13,297 nucleotides of DNA from JANYCG01 sp031431035 (GCA_031431035.1 JANPCR010000053.1:1-13297), one strand, 5' to 3'; shown: positions 6,036 through 12,872, numbered from the stretch's first letter. Made by a program: numbers and translations. Notes: generated by a model from the sequence alone, not told the origin.

Positions 6036-6497
6036 TTAACCAGAACCCGCGGGAAAGCGGTGGTACATCGCAAACTGCGCGTCTTTAGTCCAACCCTGAG
6101 CCTCGTACAGCGCCTGCCCTGGCAAGTTGTCCAGCGCCACGTTCAGCGACACCCGCGCAGCCCCGTGCGCCCAGGCGTAGCTCTCCACAGCCGTCAACAA
6201 CTTGGACGCGACCCCTTTGCGGCGACCGCCGTCACTCACGAACAGGTCATTCAGAATGAAAACCCGCGCCAAAGCAGTGGACGAATAGCTCGGGTAAAGC
6301 TGCGCAAACCCCAGTGGCGTTGCCCCCGCGCGAGCGATAAACGCCACAGATTCACCATGGTCAAACCTAGCCCGAAGGAACGCACGCCCGGCTGGCAGAT
6401 CGCTGTGCTTGCCCTGAAAAACGCGATACAGATCAAACAGTTGCGCCAATTCGTCAAGGTCAACAAAGGCGGCTTGGTGGACGGTGATGGGGGTCAT
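6036..6497 (-). CDS. GNAT-family N-acetyltransferase
   Basis: A complete 153-residue single-domain GNAT protein. It starts 'MTPITVHQAAFVDLDELAQL', the usual first strand and helix, and has the acetyl-CoA loop 'VSDGGRRKGVASKLL' and a C-terminal 'NLPGQALYEAQGW' typical of the fold. The acceptor is unknown; related proteins acetylate small amines, amino acids or protein N-termini. Its ATG overlaps the TGA of the upstream DUF1697 gene as ATGA, which implies translational coupling. A palindromic terminator follows the stop. A broken copy exists at 1882-2036. Confidence 0.9.
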   Translation of the reverse strand: MTPITVHQAAFVDLDELAQLFDLYRVFQGKHSDLPAGRAFLRARFDHGESVAFIARAGATPLGFAQLYPSYSSTALARVFILNDLFVSDGGRRKGVASKLLTAVESYAWAHGAARVSLNVALDNLPGQALYEAQGWTKDAQFAMYHRFPAGSG

Positions 6498-7057
6498 GGA
6501 AGTGGGTTGCGCTTTGCGTTATTTTCACTTACCAAGGCCTGCAACTTAAGCACGGTTGCCCAGTTTCTTGTTGTGACCGACTTGCCAGCTTTGCCGAGCA
6601 ATGCTTCAGCGGCTTTGCTTTCAAGGATGCCCGTTGCGCAGTGCAAGTACGCAGCATTTTTGCCTAGCAAATACCGCTCAGGCGACACGACCAAAGACTC
6701 GACCAAGCCGAGTCCCGAAAGTGCAGCGCTGCTTTGAGCGAAGACGACCATCAGTTGCGAGTGATTGCTCGCCTCATCGGCCAGCTGGTTCTCCCCTACG
6801 ATTGCCAAAAGCTCTTTCGACGACTTGACGATGACGGGAACTTCAACCATTAGTTTTGAAAATAGGGCAGCAGCTATGTCTGTCGCAAGCTGCGCCTGCG
6901 TTCCCTTGGACGCACGGAACACAGCGTTTCCGCTGTTCAACAGAGTTGCCACGTCTGTGTACCCAAGCTCAGCCAGCAGGTCGCGCAGTTCGGCCATAGG
7001 AACTCTCTTGGCCTTGCCAACATTGATGCCACGCAACAGCGCTACGAATTTTGGCAT
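6494..7057 (-). CDS. DUF1697 family protein
   Basis: A 187-residue protein opening 'MPKFVALLRGINVGKAKRVP' and containing 'LLNSGNAVF', which are hallmarks of the DUF1697 family. The family has no established biochemical function; it is a cytoplasmic two-subdomain alpha/beta fold. The length fits the family. ATG 7057 is preceded by a weak AAGG about 10 nt upstream. It overlaps the downstream GNAT gene by 4 nt and lies 51 bp after DUF4287. Such genes are common in accessory regions, so a transferred origin is possible but not shown here. Confidence 0.9.
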   Translation of the reverse strand: MPKFVALLRGINVGKAKRVPMAELRDLLAELGYTDVATLLNSGNAVFRASKGTQAQLATDIAAALFSKLMVEVPVIVKSSKELLAIVGENQLADEASNHSQLMVVFAQSSAALSGLGLVESLVVSPERYLLGKNAAYLHCATGILESKAAEALLGKAGKSVTTRNWATVLKLQALVSENNAKRNPLP

Positions 7058-7108
7058 TTGCGACGCCTTTTGATTGAAAAGAAAGGAGTGACTTGGGTTG
7101 CCAAGAGC

Positions 7109-7321
7109 CTATTGACGTTTGGCCATCAAGTAGGCAACGAGGGCGTTGGCGTGCCCGTGGCCGATCTGGTGTTCAGTCTTGAGAACGTTCACAAGCTCCA
7201 TGTGCTTGAGTGGACCCGCCTTCTTGACTATTTCAAGCCAGTGGGTGACTGGCTTGCCATATGTCTTCTCGATTGAAGGAAAGTAAGACGCGGGGCCTTT
7301 GGTCTTTGGTTCAGTCGGCAT
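7109..7321 (-). CDS. DUF4287 small protein
   Basis: A 70-residue protein, 'MPTEPKTKGPASYFPSIEKT' then 'YGKPVTHWLEIVKK', 'LKHMELVNVLKTEH' and 'GHGHANALVAYLMAK', the characteristic DUF4287 pattern. Function is unknown; relatives are sometimes fused to DUF5655 or phage-repressor-like domains. The start is fixed by a consensus AGGAGG at 7335-7330, 8 nt before ATG 7321. The frame is open further upstream (to 7465), but that part overlaps the VOC gene antiparallel to no signal and has no ribosome site. It sits 25 bp after the VOC stop in a leftward operon. Confidence 0.88.
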   Translation of the reverse strand: MPTEPKTKGPASYFPSIEKTYGKPVTHWLEIVKKAGPLKHMELVNVLKTEHQIGHGHANALVAYLMAKRQ

Positions 7322-7346
7322 TCTTTGATCCTCCTGGCTGGTGAAT

Positions 7347-7580
7347 TTATGCTTCCTGCGCCGGACCCTTGAGCTCGACGATGTTGCCATCCGGATCAGA
7401 GAAGTACAGCGAAAGTCCAACACCCTCTGCCCCAAAATTGTAGGCTGCAGGCCCGAGCACTTCAACTTTCTGATCGATTAGGTGCGCGAGCAGAGCGGCT
7501 TCGTAGAACGCGACACTGCGTTCCAGGTCAATCACCCGAAGGACGACGTGATCGATATGCTGGACGAAGGACGGATTCAT
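7347..7580 (-). CDS. VOC-family (glyoxalase/dioxygenase superfamily) protein with an internal deletion
   Basis: From ATG 7580 the product is 77 residues against about 125-135 for its relatives. The start 'FVQHIDHVVLRVIDLERSVAFYE' is the first strand-helix of a VOC module (shown in part here as 'HIDHVVLRVIDLERSVAFYE'), and the end 'YFSDPDGNIVELKG' is the last strand of the second module. Between them, after Y26-E27, the text jumps straight to 'AALLAHLIDQKVEVLG', which in relatives follows 'HLCLRVEPFDE'. About 50 residues are therefore missing in frame. H11 and E69 of the four usual metal ligands remain; the two central ones are in the missing part. A start at 7643 would add 21 residues unlike the family. 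Probably a non-functional or altered protein, though still an open frame at the head of the operon. Confidence 0.75.
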   Translation of the reverse strand: MNPSFVQHIDHVVLRVIDLERSVAFYEAALLAHLIDQKVEVLGPAAYNFGAEGVGLSLYFSDPDGNIVELKGPAQEA

Positions 7581-7690
7581 GAGGGGCTTCTGGGGATTGG
7601 CGGGAGTTGCAGCTTTTGCGACGCGGACAGGCAGGGCATCCAAGCCTGCAACCCGCTACGCCAACCAGTCGCAAGGACAAAGCTAGCGTC

Positions 7691-7779
7691 AGGGCAAATT
7701 GCTATGAATTTCATATCTAACTATTCAATCAATTCGAGAGCTAGAGGCCTATTTAATTAAAAATTTGACCATTTTTCAT
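7691..7779. repeat. Intergenic hairpin repeat, copy C (diverged)
   Basis: A third copy of the element, between the 5' end of the VOC gene and the 3' end of the SPOR-like gene. The 24-bp core at 7731-7754 is identical to the other two, and AGGGCAA and TTGCTAT are shared, but the 8-bp hairpin is degraded to ATGAA/TTCAT (about 7703-7713). The order and spacing of core and terminator are kept, so all three copies descend from one composite element. Confidence 0.72.
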
Positions 7780-7803
7780 AAAAAGAACCTACAGGTTCAT
7801 TTT
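7780..7803 (-). terminator. Rho-independent terminator of the SET-birA-SPOR operon
   Basis: On the minus strand: GAACC (7798-7794), loop TGTA, GGTTC (7789-7785), then TTTTTAT. It lies 30 bp past the stop of the SPOR-like gene, in the right orientation to end that operon. It is the third copy of the palindromic terminator seen at 1839-1866 and 5996-6017, with one arm mismatch. Confidence 0.72.
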
Positions 7804-7832
7804 ACGAAAATCAAGCTCTTTTTGCAGCCCAA

Positions 7833-8519
7833 CTACTTGCAAGCCCGCAGCGCCTTGCCCGCCAGCGCTGCTTTCATTTCATCCAATCGCCCGCGCAAGG
7901 CGTCGTCCACGGCGTTGAGCTTCAGATTGGTGCCGCGCAATTCGGCGCGCTCTTGCACCACGCGGGCGGTGCGCACGCCGCGTTTGGTGAGGGTGTTCAG
8001 GGCGTTGGTGGCGGCGGTTTGGGTCTCGAAACTGCCCAATGAAAAGCCGAGTTCGAGCGACGGGTTTGTCAGCGCCTCCAGTTTCAGGTTCAGCGCGGCC
8101 AGTTCGCTGCGCTTTTTAGCCAGCGCGTCGGCGTTGGGGTACTTGCCCATGTAGACGATCCAGCGCGGGGCCTCTCGCATGGGTTCCAGCACCCAGGACC
8201 CAACGGGCAGGCTGGCCTCAAGCGACTTGCGCAACACGGTGGCTTGAATATCGTCAAACACGCCCGCCTGCAGGCATTCCAGCGGTTTGGCGACCACGGT
8301 TGCCGCAACGTCCAGGCGGCGGGCTTCGTCGGGTTTCAACAGGCGAATGGCGTCGGGGTTGATTTGCTGGGCGACGCGCTCGGGCTCGGTTTGTTGTTTG
8401 GGCGCAAAGTCCCAGGCGCGCAAAAAGCCTTGTGACCAGACAAAAAAGGTCGCGTTGGCCAACAAAAGCAGGGCGACGATAAGCTTGAGCATCAGGGTCA
8501 TCAGGGTCATCAGGGACAT
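7833..8519 (-). CDS. Membrane-anchored SPOR-domain-like protein
   Basis: A 228-residue protein with one N-terminal membrane segment ('MLKLIVALLLLANATFFVW', about 10-28) and a periplasmic part of about 200 residues. The segment from about 105 to 190 ('GSWVLEPMREAPRWIVYMGK' onwards, 'LGFSLGSFETQTAATNALN') has the pattern of SPOR domains, which bind denuded septal peptidoglycan. I am fairly but not fully sure of the domain. Its ATG at 8519 shares its A with the TGA of birA, implying coupling. Four in-frame ATGs occur at 8519, 8510, 8501 and 8492 because of a 9-bp tandem repeat, so the true start is ambiguous; 8492 would give a compact signal anchor. Confidence 0.78.
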   Translation of the reverse strand: MSLMTLMTLMLKLIVALLLLANATFFVWSQGFLRAWDFAPKQQTEPERVAQQINPDAIRLLKPDEARRLDVAATVVAKPLECLQAGVFDDIQATVLRKSLEASLPVGSWVLEPMREAPRWIVYMGKYPNADALAKKRSELAALNLKLEALTNPSLELGFSLGSFETQTAATNALNTLTKRGVRTARVVQERAELRGTNLKLNAVDDALRGRLDEMKAALAGKALRACK

Positions 8520-8525
8520 CAGGCG
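8490..8525. repeat. 9-bp tandem repeat over the SPOR-gene start
   Basis: Units CATCAGGGT, CATCAGGGT, CATCAGGGA and partial CATCAGGCG follow one another. On the minus strand each unit supplies an ATG in the SPOR frame (MSL-MTL-MTL-ML). Because the unit is a multiple of three, changes in copy number would lengthen or shorten the N-terminus without a frameshift. Confidence 0.85.
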
Positions 8526-9277
8526 ATGGGCCGCACGCTGACTTCAGAGCTGGTGATGGTGCGCTCACCCTGCGGCCCGCTCACCCGCAAACCACCTTGC
8601 GCATCCACCCCCAGGGCTTGCGCGATGCCGCCATCACTCAAGGTGATGCTGCGCCCAGCCAGCAAATCAAGCCGCGAGAAACCCGCCTGAAACGGCACAA
8701 AACCGTGCTGCTCAAACTGCTGCACCGCCCGAACCAGCGGCTCCATAAGCCGCTGCAAGGCCATGGCGGCGTCCATGCCGGGCTGTACCTCTTGCAGGCA
8801 AGCGGGCGGCGTGGACAAGCCCTGTGCGTCGCGCGGCAAGATGTTGAGCCCCACGCCAATGACCACATAGCGCAGGTCGCCAAAACTTGCGGTTTCGATC
8901 AAAATGCCGCCCAATTTGCGGCCAGCCAACCAAATGTCGTTGGGCCATTTCAATTGCAAGCTGGGGTGCAGGCTTTGCGCCACGCTCACGCCGACCGCCA
9001 GCGACAGGCCTGACCAGGTGGCCGGGGCTAAGGGCATGCCCAATGAGAAGGTCAGGCTGGCACCCAAGCCTTCGACTTCGCTGATCCAGCTGCGCCCCAG
9101 CCGGCCGCGGCCTGCGGTTTGGCGCTCTGCCACCAGCAGCACCGGGTCGGTTTGGCCTGCGCGCACGCGGCGCATGAGTTCGGAATTGGTGGAATCGATG
9201 GCCGGCAGGATTTCGATTGAAAAACCCGGAACCAGCGGAACAACCGCCTGCCAAAGGCTCTCAGCTTGCCATTTCAT
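8519..9277 (-). CDS. birA: Biotin--[acetyl-CoA-carboxylase] ligase (class I, no DNA-binding domain)
   Basis: A 252-residue enzyme from ATG 9277 ('MKWQAESLW'). It activates biotin with ATP and attaches it to the biotin carboxyl carrier protein. Motifs: the biotin-AMP loop 'TAGRGRLGRSW' (about 54-64), 'KWPNDIW' with catalytic K110, and 'KLGGILIE' (121-128), with a small C-terminal domain. The N-terminal helix-turn-helix of E. coli BirA is absent, so it should not act as a biotin-operon repressor. ATG 9277 is preferred to the upstream TTG/GTG options (to 9346) because it lies 5 bp after the SET stop and matches the family start. It overlaps the SPOR gene by one base. Confidence 0.93.
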   Translation of the reverse strand: MKWQAESLWQAVVPLVPGFSIEILPAIDSTNSELMRRVRAGQTDPVLLVAERQTAGRGRLGRSWISEVEGLGASLTFSLGMPLAPATWSGLSLAVGVSVAQSLHPSLQLKWPNDIWLAGRKLGGILIETASFGDLRYVVIGVGLNILPRDAQGLSTPPACLQEVQPGMDAAMALQRLMEPLVRAVQQFEQHGFVPFQAGFSRLDLLAGRSITLSDGGIAQALGVDAQGGLRVSGPQGERTITSSEVSVRPIA

Positions 9278-9282
9278 GCCAA

Positions 9283-9843
9283 TTACTGTTTGGGTTGGCG
9301 TCTTTTGGGGGCCAACAGAGTGCCGCGGCAGGTTTTGGCACCGCACCAGCAGGGGTATTCGGCTTTGAGCTTGGGCGTGTAGCGCTCTTCGATGATCAGG
9401 CCGTAGTCGTAATTCAGCTCTTCACCCGCCGCAATATTGCGCAGGGCTTTGATGAAAACCCGTCCGCCGTCTTCGTCCGCTTCGCAGTTGGCGTCGCACG
9501 AATGGTTGATCCAGCGCGATGAGTTGCCGCCGTACAGCGCGTCAATCACCCGCTTCTCGTCAATGTGAAAATAAAAGGTGTGGTTGGGGTCGCTGGGGTC
9601 GTGCGGATGGCGCTTTTGGGCTTCGGCCCAACTGATGATGGCACCCACATACTCAATGATGGTTTCGCCTTCTGCGATATCCTGCACGGCAAACACGCCC
9701 TTGCCATGCACGCCCGAACGCCGGGTTTGAATGCGACGGTTATCTCCTGGGGCGATTTTTTTGTTCACGATTTTTGGGGCAAAAAAGGGCAGCTTTTTTG
9801 TCGCCCTTGAAAATTTGGTATGGTGAATCGTACGTGTGCGCAC
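9283..9843 (-). CDS. SET-domain protein lysine methyltransferase
   Basis: A bacterial SET-domain protein of up to 186 residues; SET enzymes methylate protein lysines using S-adenosylmethionine. Visible: 'RRSGVHGKGVFA' (41-52), 'RWINHSCDANC' (110-120) with the NHSC cofactor motif, 'GEELNYDYG' (140-148) with the catalytic tyrosine, and a post-SET cysteine cluster 'CWCGAKTC' (165-172) that with C120 can bind zinc. The start is uncertain: GTG 9843 gives a lysine-rich 25-residue extension; GTG 9768 ('VNKKIAPGDNRRIQ') starts nearer the conserved region. Neither has a strong Shine-Dalgarno. It heads the SET-birA-SPOR operon and is divergent from topB, whose product carries a lysine-rich tail. The substrate is unknown. 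Confidence 0.9.
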   Translation of the reverse strand: MRTRTIHHTKFSRATKKLPFFAPKIVNKKIAPGDNRRIQTRRSGVHGKGVFAVQDIAEGETIIEYVGAIISWAEAQKRHPHDPSDPNHTFYFHIDEKRVIDALYGGNSSRWINHSCDANCEADEDGGRVFIKALRNIAAGEELNYDYGLIIEERYTPKLKAEYPCWCGAKTCRGTLLAPKRRQPKQ

Positions 9844-9854
9844 CTGCGCGCACG
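9833..9854. promoter_or_regulatory. Inverted repeat in the SET/topB divergent promoter region
   Basis: CGTGTGCGC (9833-9841) and GCGCGCACG (9846-9854) form a 9-pair stem with one T-G wobble around ACCT. It overlaps the farther possible GTG start of SET (9843) and lies 22 bp before the topB ATG. A weak topB promoter may be TTGAAA at 9807 with TACGTG at 9831 (18-bp spacing). The repeat would then sit at the transcription start and could be an operator or a leader hairpin. The assignment is tentative. Confidence 0.35.
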
Positions 9855-9876
9855 CGAGGATTAGGATTGTAGTCAG

Positions 9877-12867
9877 ATGAAAACACTAGTTATTGCAGAG
9901 AAACCTTCCGTCGCCCAAGACATCGTGCGCGCCCTCACGCCCACGGCGGGCAAGTTCGACAAACACGACGAACACTTTGAAAACGAGACCTATGTGGTGA
10001 CCAGCGCGGTCGGCCATTTGGTCGAGATTCAAGCGCCCGAAGAATTTGACGTGAAGCGCGGCAAGTGGAGCTTTGCCAACCTGCCCGTCATTCCGCCGCA
10101 TTTCGATTTGCACCCGATGGACAAGACCAAGACGCGGCTGAATGCCATCGTCAAACAGGCCAAACGCAAAGATGTAGGCGCGTTCATCAACGCCTGTGAC
10201 GCTGGGCGCGAGGGCGAGCTGATTTTTCGGCTGATTCAGCAGTACAGCAAGGTGAAGCTGCCCGTAAGCCGCCTTTGGCTGCAGTCGATGACACCGCAGG
10301 CCATTCGCGATGGCTTTGCCAGCCTGCGTACAGACAAGCAAATGCTGCCGCTGGCCGACGCCGCCCGTTGTCGGTCTGAGGCCGATTGGCTGGTCGGCAT
10401 CAACGGCACCCGCGCCATGACGGCGTTCAATTCGCGCGATGGCGGCTTCTTTTTAACCACCGTGGGCCGGGTGCAAACGCCCACCTTGTCGGTGGTGGTC
10501 GAGCGTGAAGAGCAAATTCGCAGGTTCATCAGCCGCGACTATTGGGAAATTCACGCCACCTTCAAAGCCGTTGCCGGTGACTACCCCGCCAAGTGGTTTG
10601 ACCCGAAATGGAAAAAAGACGCCGAAGATGCCGAGAAAAAGGCTGACCGCGTCTGGAGCCAAAAAGACGCGCAGGCCATTGCCGACGCCACCCGTGGCAA
10701 GCCCGCCAGCGTGACGGAAGAGAGCAAACCCACCACGCAAGCGTCGCCTTTGTTGTTTGACTTGACGTCTTTGCAGCGCGAGGCCAATGGCAAATTTGGC
10801 TTTTCTGCCAAAACCACCTTGTCGATTGCGCAAAGCCTGTACGAACGCCACAAAGCGCTGACCTACCCGCGTACCGACTCGCGCGCCCTGCCTGAGGACT
10901 ACGTGTCCGTCGTCAAAGACACCTTCACCATGCTGGCTGCCAGCGGCATGAAACACTTGGCACCTTTTGCCGCCACCGCCATCAAAGGCAACTACGTCAA
11001 GCCGTCCAAACGCATTTTTGACAATGCCAAAGTAAGCGACCACTTTGCCATCATCCCAACCTTGCAGGCACCCAGCGGCTTGTCTGAAGCTGAGCAAAAG
11101 GTCTATGACCTGGTCACGCGGCGCTTCATGGCGGTGTTTTTCCCCAGTGCGGAATACCAGGTAACCACGCGAATCAGCACCGTGAACGCCTTGGGCGCGG
11201 ACCACAACTTCAAAACCGAAGGCAAGGTTTTGGTCAAGCCGGGTTGGCTGGCTATCTACGGCAAAGAGGCCGCAGAGGAAGTCGCTGACGCCAAAGACGG
11301 CGACAAAGGCCAAAGCCTGGTGCCTGTTGCCCCTGGCGAAAAGGTCAAAACCGAAACCGTTGACCCCAAAGGCTTGGCCACGCGCCCACCGGCCCGCTAT
11401 TCAGAAGCGACTTTGCTCGGAGCCATGGAAAACGCAGGCAAAACGGTGGAAGACGACGAACACCGCGAAGCCATGCAAGAAAAGGGCTTGGGCACGCCTG
11501 CTACGCGCTCGTCCATCATTGAGGGACTGATCGCTGAAAAATACATGCTGCGCGAAGGCCGTGAGCTGATTCCTACCGCCAAGGCGTTTCAACTGATGAC
11601 CTTGCTGCGCGGCCTGGGGGTGGAAGAGCTGTCCAAAGCTGAATTGACGGGCGAGTGGGAATACAAGCTGTCGCAGATGGAGCACGGCAAGCTGACCCGC
11701 GAGTCCTTCATGGCTGAAATTGCTGCCATGACCGAACGCATGGTCAAAAAAGCCAAAGAATATGACCGCGACACCATTCCGGGCGACTACGCCACCTTGG
11801 CCAGCCCTTGCCCCAATTGCGGTGGCATTGTGAAAGAAAACTACCGCAGATATGCGTGCGTCGGTCGACCAACCGACGTGGCACCTGCACAGGGTGACAC
11901 CGACACCGGCTGCGGCTTCTCATTTGGCAAAACACCTGCGGGCCGCACTTTTGAGGTGACCGAGGTTGAGCAATTTTTGCGCGACAAGAAGATAGGACCC
12001 TTGGACGGGTTCCGATCCAAAGCGGGCTGGCCATTCACGGCTGAGATGGTCATCAAGTTCGATGAAGACACCAAAAACTACAAGCTGGAGTTTGACTTTG
12101 GCGATGACAAAAAGGGCGAAGAGTCAGGTGAAATTATTGACTTTTCAGCTCAAATGTCGCTTGGGGCGTGCCGCAAATGCGGTGGCGCAGTGTTTGAACA
12201 TGGCAAGAACTACGTGTGCGAGAAGTCAGTGCCCACCATGACACAACCCATTCCGAGTTGCGACTTCAAAAGCGGCCAGATTATTTTGCAGCAACCCATC
12301 GTGCGCGAGCAGATGAGCAAATTGCTGGAAACGGGGAAAACCGACTTGCTGGACAAATTTGTTTCCATGCGCACAAGGCGGGGCTTTAAGGCCATGCTGG
12401 CTTGGGACGCCGAAGCGGGCAAAGTCAATTTTGAGTTTGCACCCTCCAAGTTCCCGCCACGCAAGACGGCCGCGGGTGCGGCTGGCAGAGCGCCTGCCGC
12501 TGGAAAAACTGCGGCTAAAAACTCGGCTAAAACGACTACCAAGACTGCCACTAAAACGGCCGCCAAAAAATCGGCACCAGCCAAAACCAAAGTTGCGGCA
12601 CCTCGCAAAGCCTCGGCCAAAGCCAAATCTGCGCCAGCCGCTGGTTTGCAGCCAAGCGCCGCTTTGGCTGGCGTGATTGGGGCAGAACCGGTGTCGCGCC
12701 CGCAAGTGATCAAAAAGCTGTGGGACTACATCAAAGCCAACGGCCTGCAAGACGCTGCCAACAAACGAAACGTGAATGCCGATGCCAAGCTACTGCCGGT
12801 TTTTGGCAAAGCGCAGGTCACGATGTTTGAGTTGGCCGGCATTGTGGGCAAGCACCTGAGCGCTTGA
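9877..12867 (+). CDS. topB: DNA topoisomerase III with H1-like linker and C-terminal SWIB domain
   Basis: A 996-residue type IA topoisomerase, which relaxes and decatenates DNA through a transient tyrosine-DNA bond. The Toprim domain starts 'MKTLVIAEKPSVAQDI' (E8) and holds 'CDAGREGELIF' (D108, E112). 'SLYERHKALTYPRTDSR' carries the active-site Y330. Cysteine pairs at 645/648 ('CPNCGG') and 765/768 ('CRKCGG') with later cysteines suggest two zinc-ribbon modules. Residues 863-923 are almost only K, A, T, S and P. From about 926, 'ALAGVIGAEPVSRPQVIKKL', 'WDYIKANGLQDAANKRNVNA' and 'VTMFELAGIVGKHL' make a complete SWIB/MDM2-like domain. E. coli TopB has about 650 residues and no SWIB domain. AGGA at 9863-9866 precedes ATG 9877 by 10 nt. 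Convergent with the MBL gene, with no terminator between. Confidence 0.95.
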   Translation: MKTLVIAEKPSVAQDIVRALTPTAGKFDKHDEHFENETYVVTSAVGHLVEIQAPEEFDVKRGKWSFANLPVIPPHFDLHPMDKTKTRLNAIVKQAKRKDVGAFINACDAGREGELIFRLIQQYSKVKLPVSRLWLQSMTPQAIRDGFASLRTDKQMLPLADAARCRSEADWLVGINGTRAMTAFNSRDGGFFLTTVGRVQTPTLSVVVEREEQIRRFISRDYWEIHATFKAVAGDYPAKWFDPKWKKDAEDAEKKADRVWSQKDAQAIADATRGKPASVTEESKPTTQASPLLFDLTSLQREANGKFGFSAKTTLSIAQSLYERHKALTYPRTDSRALPEDYVSVVKDTFTMLAASGMKHLAPFAATAIKGNYVKPSKRIFDNAKVSDHFAIIPTLQAPSGLSEAEQKVYDLVTRRFMAVFFPSAEYQVTTRISTVNALGADHNFKTEGKVLVKPGWLAIYGKEAAEEVADAKDGDKGQSLVPVAPGEKVKTETVDPKGLATRPPARYSEATLLGAMENAGKTVEDDEHREAMQEKGLGTPATRSSIIEGLIAEKYMLREGRELIPTAKAFQLMTLLRGLGVEELSKAELTGEWEYKLSQMEHGKLTRESFMAEIAAMTERMVKKAKEYDRDTIPGDYATLASPCPNCGGIVKENYRRYACVGRPTDVAPAQGDTDTGCGFSFGKTPAGRTFEVTEVEQFLRDKKIGPLDGFRSKAGWPFTAEMVIKFDEDTKNYKLEFDFGDDKKGEESGEIIDFSAQMSLGACRKCGGAVFEHGKNYVCEKSVPTMTQPIPSCDFKSGQIILQQPIVREQMSKLLETGKTDLLDKFVSMRTRRGFKAMLAWDAEAGKVNFEFAPSKFPPRKTAAGAAGRAPAAGKTAAKNSAKTTTKTATKTAAKKSAPAKTKVAAPRKASAKAKSAPAAGLQPSAALAGVIGAEPVSRPQVIKKLWDYIKANGLQDAANKRNVNADAKLLPVFGKAQVTMFELAGIVGKHLSA
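12463..12645 (+). repeat. Low-complexity Lys/Ala-rich coding segment in topB
   Basis: Codons 863-923 of topB encode short K-T-A, K-T-T and K-S-A repeats, such as 'KTTTKTATKTAAKKSAPAK', resembling the tail of histone H1 and bacterial H1-like proteins. It is presumably disordered, highly basic and DNA-binding, and links the catalytic part to the SWIB domain. Slippage could change its length. Confidence 0.88.
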
Positions 12868-12872
12868 CCCTG

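Larger units (their letters stand above)
5700..6497. repeat. Copy B of the kinase-3'end / repeat / GNAT duplication
   Basis: The partner of 1559-2036 in the same orientation. Similarity starts abruptly at TGGGCCTGCCC (5700). Here the kinase part is a fragment but the GNAT gene is complete, the reverse of copy A. Copy B carries a 15-bp tandem step (GGCAGGCGTT at 5855-5864 and 5870-5879) absent from copy A. To its right the sequence continues into DUF1697 with no match to what lies right of copy A. Confidence 0.9.

Noticed and set aside
7322..7465. 5' extension of the DUF4287 frame to 118 codons.
   Set aside because: The extension covers the VOC gene in another frame and has no ribosome site; a consensus AGGAGG precedes ATG 7321, which matches the family start.
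10453..11313. A 286-codon minus-strand frame inside topB.
   Set aside because: It is a GC-rich antisense shadow of the well-supported topB frame, with no family pattern.
12868..12872. Possible terminator between topB and the convergent MBL gene.
   Set aside because: The stops are only 5 bp apart and no stem with a T-run is visible there.
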